DNA of 64,000 nucleotides, from positions 2,834,643 to 2,898,642 of the forward strand of contig WNKI01000002.1 in assembly GCA_015350385.1 (NCBI GenBank), read 5' to 3'. The notes under the pieces were generated by a model that had not been told where the DNA came from, made no database searches, and saw only the letters and a program-made list of their open reading frames with translations. Within the stretch, counting starts at the first letter, position 1. Every line of letters starts with the position of its first letter. Shown piece after piece: positions 58,305-64,000 of the stretch. Source of the DNA: Aculops lycopersici (taxonomy: Eukaryota; Arthropoda; Arachnida; Trombidiformes; Eriophyidae). The position numbers and the translations under genes are program-made.

Positions 58305-59516
58305 CTAATCTACTCTAAGTTGCCTAGCCAGCGAGGAAAGATTGCAATTTGCAATGCTGCTCCTAGTGTTTAGGATTGATACTGATGATGGTGTTGATGT
58401 TATCGGTGATAAGGTGCTAGTGTTGCTCTGATTTGGGTTGCTCTGGGGAGATTGTGTCGAAGACGCCGTTGAATAGGCCGAAGATGACGATATCGACAAC
58501 AAGTTATTATTACTATTGGCACTGCCGTTGACAGTCAAATTCCAAGCTTGATTTAAACCAGTGACTGGTGCATACATCATAATGGGCAATTTCACATATT
58601 GACCTCGTGCATCTTTCGCTTGAACTGGACCTACAATTTCTAGCTCACAATCTAGACCTTGCAAAATCATCATGTTGTCCTCGGACATTTGACTTGAACT
58701 CGACTCAATCCCCTGATCCTGACTGCTAATATTTGTAAAATCTCGCTGAAGTTTGTGTAGCTCATATTGGTCACCCCTTGCTTGTTTATCCTCACTTAAG
58801 TCGAGTGGATCATTATTAGATTGATTCGTAGCATCATCATCCATAACCTGATCATGTGGCTGCTCCTGCTGCTGTTCTCGGCGTTCACCATCAATGTCAT
58901 CAACTTCTACTTTCTCATCATCACCATTGTCCCTATTATCATCTATTTCATCATGATCTTGCTCCCCATAATCTCCATTTGCGAAGCCATTATAACCATT
59001 TGGTGCTTCTAAACCATGATTTTTTCGACTATTTCGATCGGTATGACACCCACTCGTGTTATCTAGTGCTGAACCATTTTTGTTGTTGTTACTATTGTTA
59101 CTTTTGTTTGCCTTATTGATTGGTGCATCTGGAACCACTAATTCTTCCTGGGCGCAGAAGTCTAATATCGGCTCATCGTCAGGTATAATTCCATCATTCT
59201 GTTCTCTGATTTTGCTTAATTTGTCCCACCAATACCAAATGCTTCCATGACAAACACCGAATTGGCGCGCCAACAACGAAAGGTTGGGTTTTGCTGTATT
59301 TTTAAGCAAAACAACCAATTCTTTTCTCTGGTGGGGTGTTAATTTGGCCTCATATCTAGGTTTTCTATATCGATGATTGCGATTGACACGGCGGATTGTG
59401 TTGAATGATGCACTGATGTTCTCATTCTTCAACTGCTCGATTATTTGCTTGAAAGTCAAATCGGTGGATGTTAATAGGGTCTTAATCCGCTCATCGGTTA
59501 TAACGCGCTTGTCCAT
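58305..59516 (-). CDS. Double helix-turn-helix protein, transposase-derived DNA-binding type
   Basis: 403 aa in one exon. The first ATG of the frame is at 59516 (GAAATGG context); the frame is open 15 codons further with no ATG. Residues about 5-45 and 53-95 look like two helix-turn-helix units (DLTFKQIIEQLK...TIRRV and LSLLARQFGV...IWYWW), the arrangement in paired-type DNA-binding domains of Tc1/mariner transposases. No DDE catalytic domain follows. The rest is a long Asn/Asp/Glu-rich acidic stretch, a short ordered-looking block (about 300-350, with ELEIVGPVQ and KLPIMMY), and a Ser/Thr/Gln/Asn-rich tail. This fits a domesticated transcription factor; chromatin or target role unknown. It is divergently placed 583 bp from the helicase gene. 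An extra 5' exon cannot be excluded. Confidence 0.65.
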   Translation of the reverse strand: MDKRVITDERIKTLLTSTDLTFKQIIEQLKNENISASFNTIRRVNRNHRYRKPRYEAKLTPHQRKELVVLLKNTAKPNLSLLARQFGVCHGSIWYWWDKLSKIREQNDGIIPDDEPILDFCAQEELVVPDAPINKANKSNNSNNNKNGSALDNTSGCHTDRNSRKNHGLEAPNGYNGFANGDYGEQDHDEIDDNRDNGDDEKVEVDDIDGERREQQQEQPHDQVMDDDATNQSNNDPLDLSEDKQARGDQYELHKLQRDFTNISSQDQGIESSSSQMSEDNMMILQGLDCELEIVGPVQAKDARGQYVKLPIMMYAPVTGLNQAWNLTVNGSANSNNNLLSISSSSAYSTASSTQSPQSNPNQSNTSTLSPITSTPSSVSILNTRSSIANCNLSSLARQLRVD

Positions 59517-60099
59517 TTCATTTGGCCGGTGGGTGGCTTTTTGGTTGGTTTTGAGTGACAATATATAAGATTAATATATTTTGTAATATAATATAAATTT
59601 TATACATGAGATCTTTTGATAATAAGCCTAATTAGTGTGAGATCAGGAGGAGAACCAGGTATGCCGCCAATTGGGTTTTTTGTTGTGTTCGGCTGCACCA
59701 GTACCAGGGCGATGGACGCCGTGATGCTGCTGTACTGCTATTGCAGGCGGCTGCATTGGAAACGAGTGCACTGAGAACTGGCTGCACTGAACGCGCGGAA
59801 TTGGACGTGCTCATGTTTATTTTTGTCCGTTTTCCTCATCCAGTCCTAACTTGTGACTCACAACGTTACTGAAACATGATCTGCACTTGATCCCTGAAAA
59901 ATTGTGCCTGCGGCGTGCTCCCTTTCGAGTCCAGGTTGGTGAAAGTTGCAGCACGAGGCTGCAATAACCATGTTAATATTCCATGACCCAATATATCACC
60001 CATATTGATATTAATAAAGATGATAACCATAGATGTGATATTAATCTGGATGCACACAATATTTGTATTATAATAATAAAAGATTAGTTAGCAAGTTAT
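59517..60099. promoter_or_regulatory. Shared 583-bp divergent promoter region (helix-turn-helix gene / DDX43-like)
   Basis: Two genes diverge from this interval. Both edges are AT-rich (59560-59625 and 59975-60095) around a GC-richer middle with a short minus-strand open frame (59632-59814) that may be 5' leader. No TATA/TCAGT pair is clear. TTAG at 60087-60090 could be a splice acceptor in the helicase leader. Confidence 0.4.
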
Positions 60100-61770
60100 A
60101 TGATGTGGAACGATCGCAACAACTTCCAGCCAGAGCCCATCGATTGGCAGGCGGCTTACGAGGAAAGTGACCGGTTGACCAAAGAGAAGTGGGCAGCCTT
60201 ACCGCCAATCGTTAAGGGATTCTATGAGGAACATCCGGAGGTTAAACGAATGACCGATGAGGAAGTGGAGGCGTTTAGGCGTGATAATAACAACATAACT
60301 GTGAGCCACTTCAAGGAGGATGATCCATTTGTCTTGCCCAAACCGGCACCCAAATTTGTGCACTCATTCCACAATCATCCGGACATAATGACTGTGATAC
60401 AGAGTCAAAAATTTGTTAAGCCATCACCTATTCAAGCACAAGCTTGGCCAATTTTGTTGCAGGGCAAGGATCTTATCGGAATAGCTCAAACTGGAACTGG
60501 TAAGACACTCGCATACTTGTTGCCTGGACTACTTAGTATTGTTGCCCAAACTACTCCAAGAGAGAAGAGAGTTGGACCCTCGATGCTTGTATTGGCTCCA
60601 ACTCGTGAATTAGCACAACAAATAGACCACGAAGCTCATAAGTATTCCTACCAGAATATCAAGTCCATTTGTATATATGGAGGTGGTGATAGGAACAAAC
60701 AAATAGAGGCCTACAAGTCGATGAAACCTGAGATTGTTATTGCCACTCCGGGAAGATTGAATGATCTCACTATGAACGATCTCATCGACTTAACTTCAGT
60801 CAATTATCTGGTATTAGATGAAGCAGATAGAATGTTGGACTTGGGTTTCATGCCTCAAATTAGAAAGGTTATGGTTGATTGTCGGCCGGACAGGCAAACG
60901 GTGATGATGAGCGCCACTTGGCCACCTGGAGTTCGAAAGATTGCCAACGACTTCATGAACGATCCGGCGCAGATTTTCGTTGGCACCCTAGACTTGGCCG
61001 CAGTTCATACAGTTACTCAGGAAGTTAAGATGATGGACTCGGATGAGAAGCGCAAAAACTTGTACGAATTCATTATGAATACTATGAAGGATACAGACAA
61101 GGCCATAGTATTTGTGGGCCGCAAGGCGGTGGCCGATGACATTGCAAGCGAGTTGGCGTTGAATAATATAGCATGCCAATGTATGCACGGTGATAGGGAC
61201 CAGGCGGATAGGGAGCAAGCACTGGCGGATCTCAAGTCGGGCCAGGTTAAGCTGATTATTGCAACGGATGTTGCCTCGCGAGGATTGGACATTGACGACA
61301 TAACTTATATCCTAAACTACGACTTCCCCGGAAACGTCGAGGAGTATGTGCATCGTGTTGGTCGCACGGGCCGCGCAGGTAAGACTGGAAAATCAATCAC
61401 CTTCTTTACTCGCGAGGATTGGCGCAACGCCAAGGAGTTTATAGAGATTCTGCAGAAGTCCAAGGATGCAGTCATTCCAGACGAGTTGTTTCGAATGTCT
61501 GAACGCTACCAAGCTTATTTAGATAAGAAGAAGGCCGAAGACGAGGCTGCTTATGCCATGGGAGGCCGACCGCGTCGAGGCCGTTTCGACGGCGGCGGTG
61601 GATTCGGTGGTGGCGGCGGACGTCGGGGGAGATTCGATGGTGGCAGTGGGGGTGGTGGTCGCGGCGGCGGCGAAACTCGTGACCGAGGCTATGGAGGAAG
61701 CGGCAGCGGAAATCGAAATCGAGGAAATGATTGGTCCTCGGGTAGCGGCTGGTCGGGTGGAAACTGGTGA
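60100..61770 (+). CDS. Ddx43: DEAD-box RNA helicase, DDX43-type
   Basis: 556 aa, intronless. All helicase motifs are intact: Q motif (near 108-114), AQTGTGKT (129-136), PTRELA (167-172), TPGR (216-219), DEAD (240-243), SAT (271-273), IVFVGRK (336-342), ATDVASRGLD (388-397) and HRVGRTGRAG (418-427). The N-terminal WAALPPIVKGFYEEHPEV segment and sequence around ATPGRLNDL, RPDRQTVM and VGTLDLAAV match DDX43 more closely than DDX5 or Vasa. Vertebrate DDX43 carries an N-terminal KH domain; this protein has none and instead ends in a Gly/Arg-rich RGG-type tail (about 487-556). It should unwind RNA using ATP. DDX43 has been tied to germline piRNA work in silkworm. The ATG at 60100 is the first in frame after a TAG at 60085. 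Confidence 0.85.
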   Translation: MMWNDRNNFQPEPIDWQAAYEESDRLTKEKWAALPPIVKGFYEEHPEVKRMTDEEVEAFRRDNNNITVSHFKEDDPFVLPKPAPKFVHSFHNHPDIMTVIQSQKFVKPSPIQAQAWPILLQGKDLIGIAQTGTGKTLAYLLPGLLSIVAQTTPREKRVGPSMLVLAPTRELAQQIDHEAHKYSYQNIKSICIYGGGDRNKQIEAYKSMKPEIVIATPGRLNDLTMNDLIDLTSVNYLVLDEADRMLDLGFMPQIRKVMVDCRPDRQTVMMSATWPPGVRKIANDFMNDPAQIFVGTLDLAAVHTVTQEVKMMDSDEKRKNLYEFIMNTMKDTDKAIVFVGRKAVADDIASELALNNIACQCMHGDRDQADREQALADLKSGQVKLIIATDVASRGLDIDDITYILNYDFPGNVEEYVHRVGRTGRAGKTGKSITFFTREDWRNAKEFIEILQKSKDAVIPDELFRMSERYQAYLDKKKAEDEAAYAMGGRPRRGRFDGGGGFGGGGGRRGRFDGGSGGGGRGGGETRDRGYGGSGSGNRNRGNDWSSGSGWSGGNW

Positions 61771-62929
61771 TAACCATTCCGAATCTATTCCTACAACCAT
61801 TACAATCTCTAAATTCTATCATCGCGTCAGTGAGATCGCTAAAATTTTTAATCTCTCCCTCTCTTTTTTCTCTTGTTGGCGAAGTTGATGATTTCGGTGA
61901 ACCGGAAACAGTCAGCTCAGTTGCGAGTCAATCAAAAATTGTCAATTCGTCTTCAAGGTATTTTTTCTCTTGTACATGAATGTCAATCGAAGCAACAACA
62001 TCGACTTTACCAGAGTTGCGTAATCGATTCTCGATTTTGGCGACGACAACTTTGCACTGCAGATTAGCATAGCGACGAGGACCCCTCGTTTCGCCTGTCG
62101 CTCGGCTGCCTGTCAATCTGGTCGGTTAGTCACTACCCGGCAACCGATTGGATTCCTCGCGCGACTCGCGATCTAGCGACTTGGGTGGAATCATATGCAT
62201 CGTGTACGTTGCAGTGGTGACGCAATGAATAAATTGAAGCCACTTGATTGTGTCTTTGGTGCTCTCTTGTTGGACTAACCCAGTTGGCTCATGGTTATCG
62301 TAGCAGTCGATCACTGGAGTCAATTGGCGGAGTGACTGAGAAGACTTGGGGCTCTAAGCGGCTCCAGCGGCACAGTGGTTGGCTCGAAGACGGTGGGCCG
62401 GGAAAATTCTAACTCGCTCTCTCATATTGCGAGTGGCGATCACATCACAGTCGCGGGCTTTCACCAGACTAAGCAACGGCGGGCAGGCAGCCAGTCGTCG
62501 ATCGCAACGAGAATCAACTAACCAACTGGGCGACCAACAGTGTGACCTGAAGCCTGTTTACGTCACTCGACTTGGACTCCCTCGAGCGCAAACACGACGA
62601 TGGCGACGGCGACCATCGAGTCGAGTGGCAACCAAGCTGCAGCCGCAGCCGCCACCAACACCAACTTCCTCCTTCGACCCAAAGTTCCCAGCGGCCGCCG
62701 ACTGCGCGTGCCAATCGAGCGGCGAGTTTTCGTGTATCATACTTATTGCGCAGCAACAACGGCAGCGGCACCAGTTACAACCACCGACTCGACTGTGTGA
62801 TTTTTGCCATTCGCGTTCCAACTTCCGGTCGCGCGCCAAATCTCGAGGCAACGAGGCGAGTTGCCGATGCCAAATATGAAGTGTAACTACTGCAGAGTCT
62901 ATGGCTCATCTTTTTCCTTCTCGTTCACG

Positions 62930-62948
62930 CAGCAGCAGCAGCAGCAGC

Positions 62949-62998
<50 letters not shown>
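62930..62998. repeat. (CAG)n(CAA)n triplet repeat
   Basis: About 6 CAG then 16 or more CAA units. It reads as poly-Gln in one plus frame, but I cannot tie it to a gene. Confidence 0.95.
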
Positions 62999-63642
62999 AT
63001 GCTACTACTAGTAGTAAATCGCACCACTTGAGTCACGATGAGAGTTGGACAGTGAGCAGTGGATTTTTCGTAGCAAAAGTAGAGGCCTTCGAACAAAGTT
63101 GCTCGTTATATAATCTCGGTGATCCGCTCATACTTTGCATACTTTCGCCACTTGAGAGTATACTTTAGATCCACTCGTCTTCGTTCGTTTCGTCATCTCT
63201 TGATCGTCGTCGTCGTCGTCGTTGTGGTTTTATTCGTTGGTTGAATTTAATTCTATCGGCTTGCTTATAATTACTTGCCGCTCGATGATATCATTAACTC
63301 GGTGGTTGTGGTGGCTGCCGTAGGGACGGTGACGGCAGCCAATATGCGCCAATATGCTCACTGGCCGGGCGCCATCATTAGGCCGACGATTTGCGTGGTA
63401 GTTATTCCCGCAAACCGCAGAAACTGGAGCTGGGAGCTAGCACGCGCCTCGAAGGCAACCCCATCGAGCAAGCAGCCGATGATTTATTGATCGTCCGGCC
63501 GGTGGACTGGATTGGAGTGAAGTGGTTTGCGCCGCAGTTCAGTCCACTAGAGCAAAGCACTGGACTCAAGGCAAAGCAAATTTGTTATCTACTGCCTGCC
63601 GCTTGCTTATTAAATATTGTCAAATTAATCAACTCAGACCAA

Positions 63643-63656
63643 CTCTCTCTCTCTCT
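63643..63656. repeat. (CT)n at the gap edge
   Basis: Seven CT units run directly into the undetermined bases. The repeat probably caused the assembly break. Confidence 0.9.
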
Positions 63657-64000
63657 NNNNNNNNNNNNNNNNNNNNNNNNNNNNNNNNNNNNNNNNNNNN
63701 NNNNNNNNNNNNNNNNNNNNNNNNNNNNNNNNNNNNNNNNNNNNNNNNNNNNNNNNNNNNNNNNNNNNNNNNNNNNNNNNNNNNNNNNNNNNNNNNNNNN
63801 NNNNNNNNNNNNNNNNNNNNNNNNNNNNNNNNNNNNNNNNNNNNNNNNNNNNNNNNNNNNNNNNNNNNNNNNNNNNNNNNNNNNNNNNNNNNNNNNNNNN
63901 NNNNNNNNNNNNNNNNNNNNNNNNNNNNNNNNNNNNNNNNNNNNNNNNNNNNNNNNNNNNNNNNNNNNNNNNNNNNNNNNNNNNNNNNNNNNNNNNNNNN
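63657..64000. other. Assembly gap (undetermined bases)
   Basis: 344 N to the end of the window. Confidence 1.

Larger units (their letters stand above)
61771..63656. other. Downstream region to the assembly gap
   Basis: Contains the 3' region of the helicase gene (AATAAA at 62228-62233 is a candidate signal), an ETS-like site at 62821, the (CAG/CAA)n tract, and a TATATAA at 63107. Several open frames of 60-166 codons overlap one another around 62.4-62.9 kb on both strands; none has recognisable content. A gene start running into the gap is possible. Confidence 0.5.

Noticed and set aside
62379..62886. Overlapping open frames of 66-166 codons on both strands
   Set aside because: Mutually exclusive frames with Arg/Ser/Gln-rich composition and no domain; cannot choose one as real.
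1..63656. CRISPR arrays, bacterial operons or prophage
   Set aside because: No direct-repeat/spacer arrays or prokaryotic gene spacing; the window is clearly an intron-bearing animal genome.

Overview
This is a nuclear eukaryotic (animal) window. Genes are split by GT-AG introns, polyadenylation signals are AATAAA, one promoter has a TATA box followed by a CAGTCAGT initiator, and the protein families are metazoan (latrophilin-type lectin/HormR ectodomain, MOSPD2-type CRAL-TRIO domain, ACSL3/4-type acyl-CoA synthetase, DDX43-type helicase). The TATA/TCAGT promoter, the many (GA)n/(CT)n runs and the Gln/His/Asn-rich coding repeats suggest an arthropod or other ecdysozoan. I cannot name the species. 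The last 344 bases are an assembly gap.

Layout. Bases 1-19.9 kb hold no gene I can support: only microsatellites, short hairpins and strikingly repeated 8-10-mers that resemble transcription-factor sites. Two copies of a >=1.54-kb repeat lie in opposite orientation at 19.94-21.48 kb and 46.09-47.62 kb. They align without a gap and bracket one gene. That gene (25.72-45.45 kb, seven coding exons whose phases close exactly to 1,211 codons) encodes a latrophilin-like surface protein: signal peptide, SUEL galactose-binding lectin domain, Gln-rich linker, HormR domain, GAIN/GPS-like region. It then has a single transmembrane helix and a long low-complexity tail where a latrophilin would have seven helices. 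This is the most unusual gene here.

Right of the inverted repeat is an intron-poor ACSL3/4-like open frame (48.06-51.15 kb). Its AMP-binding motifs are degraded and an in-frame TGA sits exactly where the family has a Trp, so it is a pseudoenzyme or young pseudogene. Next come a two-exon CRAL-TRIO protein closest to the MOSPD2 lipid-transfer domain but without the MSP domain (55.39-56.71 kb), and a small secreted protein with a TATA/initiator promoter (57.17-57.60 kb). On the minus strand is a double helix-turn-helix protein resembling a transposase DNA-binding domain without a catalytic domain (58.31-59.52 kb). Head-to-head with it is an intronless DDX43-type DEAD-box RNA helicase with an RGG-type tail (60.10-61.77 kb). 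The remaining 1.9 kb before the gap hold a (CAG/CAA)n tract and no supported gene.

The genes do not form an obvious pathway. The shared thread is regulatory: ACTTCCGG (ETS-like), CAGGTGAGCG and CCACTTGTTG (E-box containing) recur far above chance through the non-coding DNA. Counts and identities below were made by eye.
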